From NCBI GenBank assembly GCA_905213265.1, contig CAJMHR010000004.1, forward strand, positions 6,606-70,605: DNA of 64,000 nucleotides, read 5' to 3'. The notes under the pieces were generated by a model. It was not told the origin of the DNA. It ran no database searches and worked only from the letters and a program-made list of their open reading frames with translations. Made by a program: the position numbers and the translations under genes. This document shows positions 48,564 through 58,515 of the stretch, in pieces. This stretch comes from an uncultured Collinsella sp. (GTDB taxonomy: Bacteria > Actinomycetota > Coriobacteriia > Coriobacteriales > Coriobacteriaceae). Position 1 is the first letter of the stretch. Every line of letters begins with the position of its first letter.

Positions 48564-50513
48564 CTAGAGCTCGCAGGCAACCTTGTAGCCATCGCCGATG
48601 GCATCGCGGATGTTGCCGCACTTCTGGGCATCGCCCAGCACGTGGGTGGCAACACCGGCTGCAGCCAGGTCGTCGGCCAGCTTGGTATTGGGACGATAGC
48701 CCATGGCAAGCACCAGCGTATCGGCACCGGTGATGGTGTGGACCTCGCCGTCCTTTTCGTAGCTGATAGTGTCCTCGGTAATCTCGGTCACCTTGGCCTC
48801 GGTCAGCACGTGAACGCCCTTGGAGAGCATGCGCGTGATGAGCACCGCGCGACCGGCACCGCCCTCGTTGGCGGCGAGCGTCTTGGTCATCTCGATGACG
48901 GTGACATCGCGATTGGCCGGCGACAGGTCGTTGACCAGCGGGGCCAGGTAATCGGCCGTCTCGCAGCCAACGGTGCCGCCGCCCACGATGACGATCTTCT
49001 TGCCCGGGAAAGCCTTGCCACCCAGCAGGTCGTCAGCCGTCATAACCTGCTTAAAGCCCTGCATGAAAGCCGGAGCGATGGGCTCGGCGCCATAAGCCAG
49101 GACAACCTCGTAGCCCGCGTAGTCACGCTGAATGTCCTCGGCAGTAAGCTCGGTGCCAAATATGCACTTCACGCCCGCCTCGGCCAGACGACGGTACTGA
49201 TACTTGATCACGCGGGTGAGCTCCTGCTTTGCCGGCGGAACGGCCGCGATGCGCATCTCGCCGCCCGGCTCATCCTGCTTGTCAACGAGCACCACGTTGT
49301 GGCCGCGCTTGGCGGCAATGTAGGCTGCCTCCATGCCCGCAGGACCAGCGCCCACAACGAGCACGTTCTTGGCCTCGGCGGCAGGCTCGTAGCCGGCCTC
49401 GTCGCGCTCCACGTCCGGGTTGACGGTACAGGAGATGCGCTTGCCGAACATAATGCCGTTCAGGCAGCGCAGGCAGCCGATGCAGGGGCGGATGTCGTCG
49501 GCGTTGCCGGCAGCGGCCTTATTGCAGAACTCGGCATCGCACAGATTGGCGCGGCCCATCATGCAGATGTCGGCAGCGCCGTCCTCGATCAGCTCCTCGG
49601 CGATCCAGGCCTCGTTGATACGTCCGACGGTGGCGACGGGAATGTTGACGTGTTTTTTAATCTCACGCGAGCAGGCGGCGTGCGACGCCTGCTGGGTACC
49701 GGCGGCGGGAATCGCGGAGCCACGCTTGATGGTGGTGCCGCCCGACACATGAATCATGTCGACGCCGGCCTTCTCCAGACGACGCGAGACATAAATCATA
49801 TCGTTGAGGGTCAGACCGCCATCGGTGTACTCGTCACCCGAAATACGGACGTCGATGATAAAGTCCTTGCCGCAGCGCTCGCGAATCTCGGCGATGACCT
49901 CGAGCAAGAAGCGCATACGGGCGTCGAGCGAGCCGCCGTACTCATCAGTACGCTTGTTATAGAGCGGGGTCAAAAAGCCGCCGAGCATGCCGTGGGCGTG
50001 CGCTGCGTGGACCTCGACGCCATCGACACCGGCCTTCTGCATACGCACGGCAGCGTCGCCAAACTGATGCGTGAGCTCGTGAATCTCGTCGACCGTGATG
50101 GGGCGCGGTGCCTCGCGGGCGTAAGACGGGCCCACAAAGGACGGAGCGATCAGGCGAGGCGTGCCCGGAATGTTAAAGGCCATGTAGGCGGGGTGGAAGA
50201 GCTGCGGCATGATCTTGCAGCCATACTCGTGGACGGCCGCGGCGAGCTTTTCCCAGCCGGGGATAAACGTATCGTCGTAGCAGCACATGTCACCCGGCAG
50301 ATAGGTATAGGTGGGCTCGACCGTCACGACCTCGGTGATGATGAGGCCCACGCCGCCCTTGGCGCGAGCACGGTAATGATCGACCAAGTCGTCGGTCACA
50401 TAGCCGTGATCGGCCAGGTTGGTAGATACCGGCGGCATAAAGACGCGGTTCTTGACCTCGGTCGTACCGACCTTGATCGGGCTAAAGAGCATCGGGTAGG
50501 CGGATGACTCCAT
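48564..50513 (-). CDS. NADH:flavin oxidoreductase, 2,4-dienoyl-CoA reductase/enoate-reductase type
   Basis: A 649-residue cytoplasmic redox enzyme. Residues 1-370 form the FMN-binding old-yellow-enzyme barrel (LFSPIKVGTTEVKNRVFMPPVSTN ... HAAHAHGMLGGFLTPLYNKRTDEYGGS). A four-cysteine Fe-S site follows (CIGCLRCLNG ... ISCTVNP), then FAD (VVGAGPAGMEAAYIAAKRGH) and NAD(P) folds (IVIVGGGTVGCETADYL). The architecture is that of 2,4-dienoyl-CoA reductase, enoate reductase and the bile-acid enzyme BaiCD; substrate is not visible. It lies downstream of a GltD-like partner. Confidence 0.9.
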   Translation of the reverse strand: MESSAYPMLFSPIKVGTTEVKNRVFMPPVSTNLADHGYVTDDLVDHYRARAKGGVGLIITEVVTVEPTYTYLPGDMCCYDDTFIPGWEKLAAAVHEYGCKIMPQLFHPAYMAFNIPGTPRLIAPSFVGPSYAREAPRPITVDEIHELTHQFGDAAVRMQKAGVDGVEVHAAHAHGMLGGFLTPLYNKRTDEYGGSLDARMRFLLEVIAEIRERCGKDFIIDVRISGDEYTDGGLTLNDMIYVSRRLEKAGVDMIHVSGGTTIKRGSAIPAAGTQQASHAACSREIKKHVNIPVATVGRINEAWIAEELIEDGAADICMMGRANLCDAEFCNKAAAGNADDIRPCIGCLRCLNGIMFGKRISCTVNPDVERDEAGYEPAAEAKNVLVVGAGPAGMEAAYIAAKRGHNVVLVDKQDEPGGEMRIAAVPPAKQELTRVIKYQYRRLAEAGVKCIFGTELTAEDIQRDYAGYEVVLAYGAEPIAPAFMQGFKQVMTADDLLGGKAFPGKKIVIVGGGTVGCETADYLAPLVNDLSPANRDVTVIEMTKTLAANEGGAGRAVLITRMLSKGVHVLTEAKVTEITEDTISYEKDGEVHTITGADTLVLAMGYRPNTKLADDLAAAGVATHVLGDAQKCGNIRDAIGDGYKVACEL

Positions 50514-50631
50514 ACAGGGTTCCTTTCGTTTGAGCCGCTCGGCGGCAGTTGCTAACGTACCTATCGTATCAGTATCCGCCGCATTCGCACTCGCTCGCAC
50601 TCCCCACCTTCAATCCCGACCCTCACAAAAA

Positions 50632-50698
50632 AGTTGCGGTGGAATACGGAGTAGACAAGGCCTTTGACAGCCAAAACAGTCCGTATTTCACCGCAACT
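50632..50698. repeat. Dispersed palindrome, TTGCGGTGGAATA family, copy 3
   Basis: AGTTGCGGTGGAATACGGA pairs with TCCGTATTTCACCGCAACT around a 27-nt loop. It sits in the gap before the GltD-like stop. Confidence 0.78.
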
Positions 50699-50714
50699 GA
50701 TGGGCGGGATGGAG

Positions 50715-51932
50715 TTAAAGGCCCAGGTAGGTGGTCATGCCTTCGACGGCGAGCTTGGCACCAGCTACGGCATGGACCACGGTGAGCGGGCCGTTGACCA
50801 CGTCGCCGGCGGCAAAGACGCCAGGCACGGTGGTCATGCCATGCTCGTCGACCGAAAGCAGGCCGCGATGGTCGGTCTCCAGACCGCCCGTTGTAAGCAC
50901 GAGCTTGTCCTTGGGCACCTGAGACGCCGCAATCACAACCGTGTCGGCGGACGCATGGTCGAGCTCTTCCTCGTAGCCCACCACGTTGTTGTCCTCGTCA
51001 AAGATAGCCGTCTCGAACACCGGACCGTTATCGTCGATGGCGCAGATCGCCTTGCCGCACATAATCTCGGCACCGTCAAGCTCGGTCAGCTCCACCTCGT
51101 CATCGATGGCAGAGATATGGCGCGATCGGGCGTACACGGTAACCTTGCGAGCACCCGAGCGCAGGGCCGTGCGGGCAACATCCATGGCCACATTGCCGGC
51201 GCCGATAACCGCCACGTTCTGCCCGATTGCCACGCTCGTGGGATCGACCAGATAGTCGATACCAAACAGCACATTGCCGCGCGACTCGCCGGGAATACCC
51301 AGCTTTCGAGCTCGCCAGGTGCCGGTACCAACAAAGACCGCATCGTAGCCGTCGCGCAGCAAGTCGTCGATGTGGAGCGCACCGCCGATGGTGGTCGAGG
51401 GGCGAACGCGCACGCCGAGCGAGCACATCACGTGGCGGTACTTTTGCACGAGCGAGCGCGGCAGACGGAACTCGGGGATACCGTACTCCAGCACGCCGCC
51501 GATCTCGGGCCGCTGCTCAAAAACAGTGACGGCGCAACCCAGCTGCGCCATCTTAATGGCCACGGTCATGCCGGCAGGACCGGAACCGACCACGGCAACC
51601 TGCTTGCCGCACGACGGCGCGGGTTTCCACTCTTTGCGGTCCAAATACGCCGTGGAGATATAGTTCTCGATGCTCGAAAAATGCACGGGCGCGCCCTTGC
51701 GGCCCTGGATGCACGCGCCCTCGCACTGGCCCGAATGGTTGCAAACCATGGAGCAGACCGCACTCATCGGGTTATTCTGGAACAGCAGCTCGCCCGCCTC
51801 TTGCAGACGGCGCTGCTTAAAGAGGTCGATAACCTGCGGAATGGGCGTCTGCACCGGACAGCCCTTGATTTGACAGAACGCCTTTTTGCAGCCCAGACAA
51901 CGATTTGCTTCCTCAACGATGTGGATAGCCAC
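50715..51932 (-). CDS. GltD/NfnA-like NAD(P)-dependent flavoprotein
   Basis: A 405-residue oxidoreductase subunit. N-terminal cysteines RCLGCKKAFC and CSMVCNHSGQCEGAC bind Fe-S clusters, FAD binding is in VAVVGSGPAGMTVAIKMAQLG, and NAD(P) binding in NVAVIGAGNVAMDVARTALR. The fold is that of the glutamate synthase small subunit and of the NADH-dependent ferredoxin NADP oxidoreductase, but no large subunit lies beside it. The start is a GTG with GAGGGG upstream. An operator-like CGAAATCGGCTTC lies just upstream. Confidence 0.85.
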   Translation of the reverse strand: MAIHIVEEANRCLGCKKAFCQIKGCPVQTPIPQVIDLFKQRRLQEAGELLFQNNPMSAVCSMVCNHSGQCEGACIQGRKGAPVHFSSIENYISTAYLDRKEWKPAPSCGKQVAVVGSGPAGMTVAIKMAQLGCAVTVFEQRPEIGGVLEYGIPEFRLPRSLVQKYRHVMCSLGVRVRPSTTIGGALHIDDLLRDGYDAVFVGTGTWRARKLGIPGESRGNVLFGIDYLVDPTSVAIGQNVAVIGAGNVAMDVARTALRSGARKVTVYARSRHISAIDDEVELTELDGAEIMCGKAICAIDDNGPVFETAIFDEDNNVVGYEEELDHASADTVVIAASQVPKDKLVLTTGGLETDHRGLLSVDEHGMTTVPGVFAAGDVVNGPLTVVHAVAGAKLAVEGMTTYLGL

Positions 51933-51956
51933 GCAATTCCCCTCTATTGACCTGGA

Positions 51957-51972
51957 CGAAATCGGCTTCTTA
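51957..51972. promoter_or_regulatory. Possible degenerate KdgR-like operator
   Basis: ACGAAATCGGCTTCT matches CGAAATCGGTTTCG with about two mismatches and lies 25-40 bases before the GltD-like start. It may bring the oxidoreductases into the uronate regulon; weak evidence. Confidence 0.3.
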
Positions 51973-52108
51973 AACCAATTTGCCCGAATTTATAACCATA
52001 GATACGTCAACAGTGCGGAAAAGGGCACCGAAAAGCATCTCACAAACGCGCAGCAGCAACCCTTTCCTCGCACAGAACCACCGTGCAGCCCCGTCATCGA
52101 GATCAAAA

Positions 52109-52138
52109 GATTCGCCACCCCCACGAATGGCGAATCTC
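52109..52138 (-). terminator. Terminator of the uxa operon
   Basis: AGATTCGCCA/TGGCGAATCT with a 10-nt loop is followed on the minus strand by TTTTGATC, just past the uxaA stop. Confidence 0.75.
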
Positions 52139-52139
52139 T

Positions 52140-53624
52140 CTACAGGCAGACGCCGTCTTTCCAGATACTGATCTCGTGGCAGCCGCGGCGCTCGGCACTC
52201 GTTAGCTTACCGCTCGCCGTATCCAGTACCAGCTGATACAGGTCGCGGGCAGCCTCGTCGAGTGTGCGTTCGCCTGTGGCAATCACGCCGGCGTTAAAGT
52301 CCATCCAGTTGGCCTTGTGGTCGCACAGACGCTGATTGGTGAACACCTTGAGGGTGGGCGCCGGTGCACCAAACGGCGTGCCGCGTCCAGTCGAGAACAG
52401 AATCACGTGACAGCCAGCAGCCGTCAACGCCGTGGTGGATACCATGTCGTTGCCCGGGCCGCACAGCATGTTCAGGCCATGCTTGGTGACCTGACCGGCA
52501 TACGGCAGCACGTCGACGATGGGTGCGGAGCCGCCCTTTTGCACGCAGCCGCAACTCTTGTCCTCGAGCGTGGTGATGCCACCGTCCTTGTTACCGGGAC
52601 TCGGGTTCTCGTAGACCACCTCACCATGGCTAATAAAGTAATCCTTAAAACCGTTAAGCATGTCAGAGGCAGCGTTAAAGACCTGCTCGCTCTCGCAGCG
52701 ATCGAGCAGGATGCTCTCCGCGCCAAACATCTCGGGCACTTCGGTGAGCACCGACGTACCGCCACGGGCGACGACCATATCGCTCACGCGACCGATCGTG
52801 GGGTTGGCGGTAATGCCCGAAAGACCGTCAGAGCCGCCGCACTTAAGACCAATAACCAGCTCTGAGGCCGGAATGGGCTCACGCTTGGCCTGCTTGGCCA
52901 GGTCAGCCAGCTCGGACAGAATCTTGTGGCCCTCGATCTGCTCGTCGGCTACATCCTGGCAGGTGAGAAAACGAACGCGCTCGTGATCGAAGTCACCGAG
53001 CTCGTCGAGCACCTGCTGATGCGTGCAGTTCTCGCAACCGAGCGACAAGAACAGCACGCCCGCGGCGTTTGCGTGACGCGACAGCGCCACCAGCAGACGA
53101 CGGGTCTGGGCATGGTCGGCGCCGGTCTGTGAGCAACCGAACGGATGCGGGAAGTAATAGACGCCCTCCAACGAGCCCTCGACCAGGTCCTGAGCCTGCT
53201 CGCACATGGCACGAGCGACTTCGTTGACGCAACCGACGGTGGGAATGATCCAAAGCTCATTGCGCGTGGCGGCACGACCGTCGGCACGGCGGAAGCCCAT
53301 AAAGGTCTCGGCCTCGACCGGCTCAACGACCGGATGTGTCGGATTGTAGGCGTACTCGATCTCACCCGAGAGGTTGGTCTTCACGTTGTGCGTGTGCAGC
53401 CACTGGCCGGGCTGAATGTCCTTCGTCACGTGACCGATGGGAAGACCGTACTTGACGACATCCTCACCGGCTGCAATGGCGCGCACGGCCATCTTGTGGC
53501 CCTGCGGGATATCCTCCGCGGCAACGACCTCGCCCACGCCGGGAACCTCGACGGCAGCACCCTTGGCGAGCGGCGACAGCGCAACGATGACGTTGTCGGC
53601 CGGATTGATCTGGATAGTGTTCAT
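52140..53624 (-). CDS. uxaA: Altronate dehydratase
   Basis: A 494-residue enzyme that dehydrates D-altronate to KDG. The N-terminal SAF-like part (NVIVALSPLAKGAAVEVPGVGEVVAAEDIPQGHKMAVRAI) and the C-terminal UxaA part (HPFGCSQTGADHAQTRRLL ... GLKCGGSDGLSGITANP) are joined as in typical UxaA. It is the third gene of uxaC-transporter-uxaB-uxaA. GGACTC precedes the ATG. Confidence 0.93.
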   Translation of the reverse strand: MNTIQINPADNVIVALSPLAKGAAVEVPGVGEVVAAEDIPQGHKMAVRAIAAGEDVVKYGLPIGHVTKDIQPGQWLHTHNVKTNLSGEIEYAYNPTHPVVEPVEAETFMGFRRADGRAATRNELWIIPTVGCVNEVARAMCEQAQDLVEGSLEGVYYFPHPFGCSQTGADHAQTRRLLVALSRHANAAGVLFLSLGCENCTHQQVLDELGDFDHERVRFLTCQDVADEQIEGHKILSELADLAKQAKREPIPASELVIGLKCGGSDGLSGITANPTIGRVSDMVVARGGTSVLTEVPEMFGAESILLDRCESEQVFNAASDMLNGFKDYFISHGEVVYENPSPGNKDGGITTLEDKSCGCVQKGGSAPIVDVLPYAGQVTKHGLNMLCGPGNDMVSTTALTAAGCHVILFSTGRGTPFGAPAPTLKVFTNQRLCDHKANWMDFNAGVIATGERTLDEAARDLYQLVLDTASGKLTSAERRGCHEISIWKDGVCL

Positions 53625-53702
53625 TACAAAGAGTCCTAACCCTACAGGTTGAGCAGAAGTCGAGTGACGCCCGCCAGTTACCCGACGGGCGTACAGAAGG
53701 AT

Positions 53703-55217
53703 TTAGGCCTGAGCGTTCGCGAACGCCTGCTTGACGCCCTCGGAGCGCACGACGGCGAGAGCGTTGACGACAAACTCCTCCAGGCCGGCGATCTGCGTAA
53801 GATCCTCGCCCCACATTTGCTCGTTGGTGAGCACATCGTGCACCAGCTCGGCGTCGTCGGCGCCGGCGCGGGCGGCGTAGAAGTCGAGCACGAAGGCGTC
53901 GTCCTGAGCGGTGTACTCGGTGCCGTCGGAGCGACGCAGGTGCAGACCGTCGCCCTCGCGGGACACGAGCTCCTGCGTGTAGAAGGAGATGAGCGTGGCC
54001 AGGCTCGTCGCCAGGCACTTGGGCAGGTTGCCGGTCTCGGCAACGTAATCCTTGAGCGTGGGCAGGTCGCGGGCACGCCACTTAGCCGTGGAGTTGAGGC
54101 AGATGGAGAGCAGCGCGTGGTCGATAAACGGATTGTCGAAGCGGTTCTCGACGGCGGCGGCAAAGGCCTTGCAATCCTCGGCATCCAGGTCGGTGGCGAG
54201 CGTCGGGATGACCTCGTCGTAGAGCATGGTGTTCATGAAGCCGCGGACGATCTCGTCGTGCATGCAATCGCGCACGATATCAAAGCCGGCAACCCAGGAA
54301 CCCGGAACAAAGGCGGTGTGGGCGCCGTTGAGGATGCGGACCTTGCGCTTCTTGTACGGGGTGACGTCGGGGGTCACAAAGACACCCGGCAGACCGGCCT
54401 TCACGAAGGGCAGACGCTCCTTGAGCGATTCGTCACCCTGGATGCCCCACATCTGGAAGGGCTCACGCACGGCCAAGAACGGATCTTCATAGCCCAAGCG
54501 CTCGGCCACGGCAGCGGCCTCCTTGGGATCGCGGATGCGACCCGGAACGATGGTGTCGACGAGCGTGGTGCAGACGGTGCAGTCGCTGGCCATCCACTGC
54601 GAAAACTCGTCCTCCCAGCCCCAGTCGCTCACGTACTGGTTCATGATGCGCAGCAGCTCCTCGCCGTTATGGTCGATGAGCTCGCAGGCGAGCACGATGA
54701 CGCCCTGCTTGCCGGCAGCCCAGCGGGCATGGAGCACCTGGGCAAGCTTGGCAGGGAAGCTCGCGGGGGGCATGTCGTCGGCCTTGCAGGACGGATCGTA
54801 GGCGATACCGGCCTCGGTGGTGTTGGAGACGATAATCTCCAGGTCGTCGGAAACGGCGACCTCCATCATGGCACGGTAGTCAGCCTCGCGATACGGATTG
54901 AGGCAACGGCTGCAGGCGCTGATCACGCGGGAATCGTCAACCGTGTCACCGTTCTCCTTGCCGCGCACCAGTACGGTGTACAGGCCATCCTGGGCATTGA
55001 TACCATCGGCGAAATCGAAGGCGCCGCTGATGGGCTGCACCATGACGACCTTGCCGTTCCAACCGGTGGCCTCGTTGCCCATATCGAAGAAACGATCGAC
55101 GAAGGCGCGCAGGAAATTGCCCTCGCCAAACTGCAGGACCTTCTCGGGGGCGTCCTTGGGCAGCACGTAGCCCTCGTAGCCGATCTTCTCGAGCGTCTCG
55201 TAGCTGATGTTATTCAT
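53703..55217 (-). CDS. uxaB: Tagaturonate reductase (altronate oxidoreductase)
   Basis: A 504-residue mannitol-dehydrogenase-type NADH enzyme reducing D-tagaturonate to D-altronate. The nucleotide-binding start is VLQFGEGNFLRAFVDRFFD, and the catalytic lysine region is in KKRKVRILNGAHTAFVPGSWVAGFD. Length and motifs fit UxaB. It is followed 78 bases later by uxaA, and preceded by the hexuronide transporter. Confidence 0.92.
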   Translation of the reverse strand: MNNISYETLEKIGYEGYVLPKDAPEKVLQFGEGNFLRAFVDRFFDMGNEATGWNGKVVMVQPISGAFDFADGINAQDGLYTVLVRGKENGDTVDDSRVISACSRCLNPYREADYRAMMEVAVSDDLEIIVSNTTEAGIAYDPSCKADDMPPASFPAKLAQVLHARWAAGKQGVIVLACELIDHNGEELLRIMNQYVSDWGWEDEFSQWMASDCTVCTTLVDTIVPGRIRDPKEAAAVAERLGYEDPFLAVREPFQMWGIQGDESLKERLPFVKAGLPGVFVTPDVTPYKKRKVRILNGAHTAFVPGSWVAGFDIVRDCMHDEIVRGFMNTMLYDEVIPTLATDLDAEDCKAFAAAVENRFDNPFIDHALLSICLNSTAKWRARDLPTLKDYVAETGNLPKCLATSLATLISFYTQELVSREGDGLHLRRSDGTEYTAQDDAFVLDFYAARAGADDAELVHDVLTNEQMWGEDLTQIAGLEEFVVNALAVVRSEGVKQAFANAQA

Positions 55218-55295
55218 AGAGGTTTTCCTCTCAACTCAAGTCCCGGTACGGCATCGCCGCACCAGGTTGCATTCATGATTTTTCAAGCAGCGGGG

Positions 55296-56801
55296 CTATT
55301 TATCGATCGTCTCGATAGTGCTCTCGCCGATCTTGCCGCGCTCCCAGCGACCATTCGACAGGTCGTTGGAAATGGAATTGAACTTCTTCTCGGTAATGTC
55401 GTAGAGAGCGAAGATGATCAAGGCTGCTACCAGAAGGGCGCAGGCGGGATAAATCGTCAGAGCGCCCTTGATGCCAAGCAGCGTGGCAGCCGTCTGGGGC
55501 TTATTTGCCACATATCCGGTAAGGGCAAGGATGCCGCCGGAAATGATCGCGGCAAGGGATTGCGCAAGCTTACGAGAAAAGTTGAACGCGGCGTAGGTCG
55601 TACCCTCCTTGCGGATTCCCGTGTGCCATTCACCGTAATCAATAACATCGGAAACCAAGTTCCAGGTGATACCGTTGGGGATGGCAAGCGCGACGTAGCC
55701 GATGGTGACGAAGATGATGAACGTCACGGTATTGGTCGGCAGGATGAAGTTGAGGCCGTTTGCCACGGCACCGACGATAAAGCAGGCAACGCACGTGCGC
55801 TTCTTGCCAAAATGCTTGACGAGCGTCGGGATGGCGAGAATGGCGACAACCGACGTTCCGATCATGATGCCGTTGACAACGGGCTGCAACGCGATGTTAC
55901 CCAGGTTGTACTGGCAGAAATACACCATCATGGTGTTGTTGGTGTTCATGGCCGAAATGGTAAACAGCGTAAGCAGGATAACTGCTCCCAGGTTCTTGTT
56001 GGTGAAAACGACCTTGAAATACGTGCTGAATGCGCTCGACTTCTTGCCGGCCTTTCCCGCAGCCTTCTCCTCGGCCTGTCGATCGATACGGATATGCTCG
56101 CGCGTTCCCAAAAAGCAGATGGCGAATCCGGCGATGCCGCACAGTCCCATGACGACAGCTGCAATCGTATAGCCGTGCGGATTGCCGTCGAGCGTGTCGC
56201 CACCCGCAAAGAACAGGACCAATGGGATGAACGCTACGCCCGTGATGAGCTGTGCGCAAAGCGAACCGGCCTGGCGCGTTGACGCCATGTGCGCGCGGTC
56301 ATCGACGTCACGCGTCATTACCGTGGCCAGAGATCCGTACGGCACGTTGGTGAAGCTGTATACGACGCCCCAGATCATGTAAGTTATCAGCGCATAGGCA
56401 ATTTTACCTGCCATGGGAATATCGGGCGCAGTGAAGGTCACCACGGTTAGAACGGCAAGGATCACGGCCGAAACCATCATGACCGGACGAAACCGACCGT
56501 GCTTGCCAATCTTCTTTCTACCGTCGACGAATGCACCGGCAATCGGGTCCATGAACGCATCGAAAATCTTGGTGACGGCGAAAATCAGGCTCACCACGCC
56601 TGGCGAAATCAGGCAGATGTCAGTGTAGAACTTGGTCAGATATGCCTGACCAAGATCGAACATAAATCCGTTGCCCAAATCGCCAAAGCCATAGCAGATT
56701 TTCTCACGCCAGCTCAGCTTGATATCCTGCGAGCTCTGCATCGATCCCGAATCCGCCTGAGCAGACACAATCTGCTCGTTTTTCTGTTGCCCTGTTCCCA
56801 T
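55296..56801 (-). CDS. GPH-family (glycoside-pentoside-hexuronide) sugar transporter
   Basis: A 501-residue cation symporter with about twelve hydrophobic helices. Characteristic pieces are KICYGFGDLGNGFMFDLGQAYLTKFYTD and IFDAFMDPIAGAFVDGRKKIGKHGRFRP. GPH members carry melibiose, glucuronides and galacturonate-type sugars; the position between uxaC and uxaB indicates hexuronate uptake. Start 56801 has GGGGAGGG upstream. Confidence 0.9.
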   Translation of the reverse strand: MGTGQQKNEQIVSAQADSGSMQSSQDIKLSWREKICYGFGDLGNGFMFDLGQAYLTKFYTDICLISPGVVSLIFAVTKIFDAFMDPIAGAFVDGRKKIGKHGRFRPVMMVSAVILAVLTVVTFTAPDIPMAGKIAYALITYMIWGVVYSFTNVPYGSLATVMTRDVDDRAHMASTRQAGSLCAQLITGVAFIPLVLFFAGGDTLDGNPHGYTIAAVVMGLCGIAGFAICFLGTREHIRIDRQAEEKAAGKAGKKSSAFSTYFKVVFTNKNLGAVILLTLFTISAMNTNNTMMVYFCQYNLGNIALQPVVNGIMIGTSVVAILAIPTLVKHFGKKRTCVACFIVGAVANGLNFILPTNTVTFIIFVTIGYVALAIPNGITWNLVSDVIDYGEWHTGIRKEGTTYAAFNFSRKLAQSLAAIISGGILALTGYVANKPQTAATLLGIKGALTIYPACALLVAALIIFALYDITEKKFNSISNDLSNGRWERGKIGESTIETIDK

Positions 56802-56851
56802 ATGGTCCCTCCCCTTTGCAACCGATTTCACCAATCGGAACACATACAGAT

Positions 56852-58279
56852 CTATGCCTCGACAGTGTCCAGATCGAAGCCAAAGTAGCGGACCGCATTG
56901 TTGTAGCTGATGTCGCGCACAACCTCGCCCAGCAGCTCCATGTCGGCCGGGTACTTGCCCTGCTCGACCCACTCGCCGATCACGCTGCACAGCACGCGAC
57001 GGAAGTACTCGTGGCGCGGATAGGACAGGAAGGAGCGGGAATCGGTAAGCATGCCCACAAAGTTGCCCAACACGCCCTCGTTAGCCAGAGCCGTAAGCTG
57101 CTCGCGCATGCCGACCTCGTTGTCGTTGAACCACCAGGCGGAGCCGTTCTGGATCTTACCGGCAGTCGGAGCCTCCTGGAAGCAGCCCATGACGGTATCG
57201 ATCATGGTGTTATCGATGGGGTTCAGGCTGTACAGGATGGTCTTGGGCAGGCCGCAGGTCTCCTGGATGGAGTTGAGGAAATCGGCGAGCTGGTCGGACG
57301 GCGTGTAGTTGGAGATGCAGTCGTAGCCGGTGTCGGGACCGAGCTTGGCGAACATGGCGCGGTTGTTGTCGCGCTTGCAGCCAAAGTGCAGCTGCATGGC
57401 CCAGCCCAGACGGACATACTCACCGGCAACGAACTGCATAAAGGCAGTCTTGTACTTGAGGACTTCTTCCTCGGTGAGCGGCTCAGCAGCCAGGCCCTTG
57501 GCAAAGATGGCCTCGATCTCGTCGGCGGTAGCCGGGACGTACATGACGTAATCGAGTGCGTGGTCGGAGGCGCGGCAGCCCAGCTCGTGAGCAACGTCGT
57601 AGCGCTTGGAAATGGCAGCCTTCATGCCCTCAAAGTCGCTGACCTCAACGCCGGCAGCCTCGGAAAGGTGCTTGCAGTAGTCGGCAAACTCCTGGCCGCG
57701 CTCGATGCGCAAAGCGGCATCGGGGCGCATGGCGGGAACGACCTGAACGTCAAAGCTGTCGTCGGCGGCAATCTTCTTGTGCCACTCAAAGCTGTCGGCG
57801 GGGTCGTCGGTAGTGCAGATCATGCGGACGTTGGACTGCTTGATCAGGTTGCGGCAGGTAAAGCTGGCCTCGGCGAGCTTGGCGTTGGCAAGGTCCCAGA
57901 CCTCCTGGGCAGTCTTGCCGTTGAGGACGCCCTCGTAGCCAAAGTAGCGCTTAAGCTCCAGGTGGCTCCACTCAAAGACGGGGTTGCCAACGCAGCGACC
58001 CAGGGTCTCGGCCCACTTTTGGAACTTCTCGCGAGCAGGGGCGTCGCCAGTGATAAAACGCTCGTCGACGCCGTTGGCACGCATCAGGCGCCACTTGTAG
58101 TGGTCGCCGCCCAGCCAAACCTCGGTGATGTTCTCGAAACGCTTGTCCTCCCAAATCTCCTTAGGAGAAATGTGGCAGTGATAGTCGACGATGGGCATGC
58201 CCTCGGCAAAGTTGTGGAACAGCTCCTCGCCGGTCTTGGTGCTCAGCAGGAAATCCTGATCGTCCATAAAGTTTTTCAT
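56852..58279 (-). CDS. uxaC: Uronate isomerase
   Basis: A 475-residue metal-dependent isomerase turning glucuronate to fructuronate or galacturonate to tagaturonate. Zn-ligand histidines are in PIVDYHCHISPKEIW, and the ELGCRASDHALDY and PTAGKIQNGSAWWFND regions follow family order. Length matches the usual 470. ATG 58279 has AAAGGGG upstream. It is the first gene of the operon behind two GTGAACGTTCAC operators. Confidence 0.94.
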   Translation of the reverse strand: MKNFMDDQDFLLSTKTGEELFHNFAEGMPIVDYHCHISPKEIWEDKRFENITEVWLGGDHYKWRLMRANGVDERFITGDAPAREKFQKWAETLGRCVGNPVFEWSHLELKRYFGYEGVLNGKTAQEVWDLANAKLAEASFTCRNLIKQSNVRMICTTDDPADSFEWHKKIAADDSFDVQVVPAMRPDAALRIERGQEFADYCKHLSEAAGVEVSDFEGMKAAISKRYDVAHELGCRASDHALDYVMYVPATADEIEAIFAKGLAAEPLTEEEVLKYKTAFMQFVAGEYVRLGWAMQLHFGCKRDNNRAMFAKLGPDTGYDCISNYTPSDQLADFLNSIQETCGLPKTILYSLNPIDNTMIDTVMGCFQEAPTAGKIQNGSAWWFNDNEVGMREQLTALANEGVLGNFVGMLTDSRSFLSYPRHEYFRRVLCSVIGEWVEQGKYPADMELLGEVVRDISYNNAVRYFGFDLDTVEA

Positions 58280-58333
58280 CAAACAGCCCCTTTGCTGGCA
58301 AGGCGGGCGCACGGCGCGCTCGTTATCCTTTAG

Positions 58334-58345
58334 GTGAACGTTCAC
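58334..58345. promoter_or_regulatory. GTGAACGTTCAC operator 1 before uxaC
   Basis: Perfect 12-bp palindrome with central CG. With operator 2 it is centred 38 bases apart, about three to four helical turns, on which a tetramer could bridge. The gap 58280-58739 otherwise holds the element and terminator at 58516-58714. Confidence 0.82.
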
Positions 58346-58371
58346 TATACTAATCCATTGCACCTCAAAAG

Positions 58372-58383
58372 GTGAACGTTCAC
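58372..58383. promoter_or_regulatory. GTGAACGTTCAC operator 2 before uxaC
   Basis: Flanks extend the symmetry to AGGTGAACGTTCACCT (58370-58385). A third perfect site is at 45746. Confidence 0.82.
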
Positions 58384-58515
58384 CTAACCACCACGGGGTG
58401 AACGGTAGATTTTGCCCGTTCAACGGTTGCTGGAGATGTGACTTGCATGTATTGCGGACTGTTTGGCGTCCCCGAACACCGAACTTGAGCGCTTTTGCTC
58501 AGGTGGGTCATGTCC

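Noticed and set aside
53649..56282. 877-codon frame opposite uxaB and the transporter
   Set aside because: Runs across two well-supported genes and an intergenic gap with no ribosome site or domain; a codon-bias artefact.
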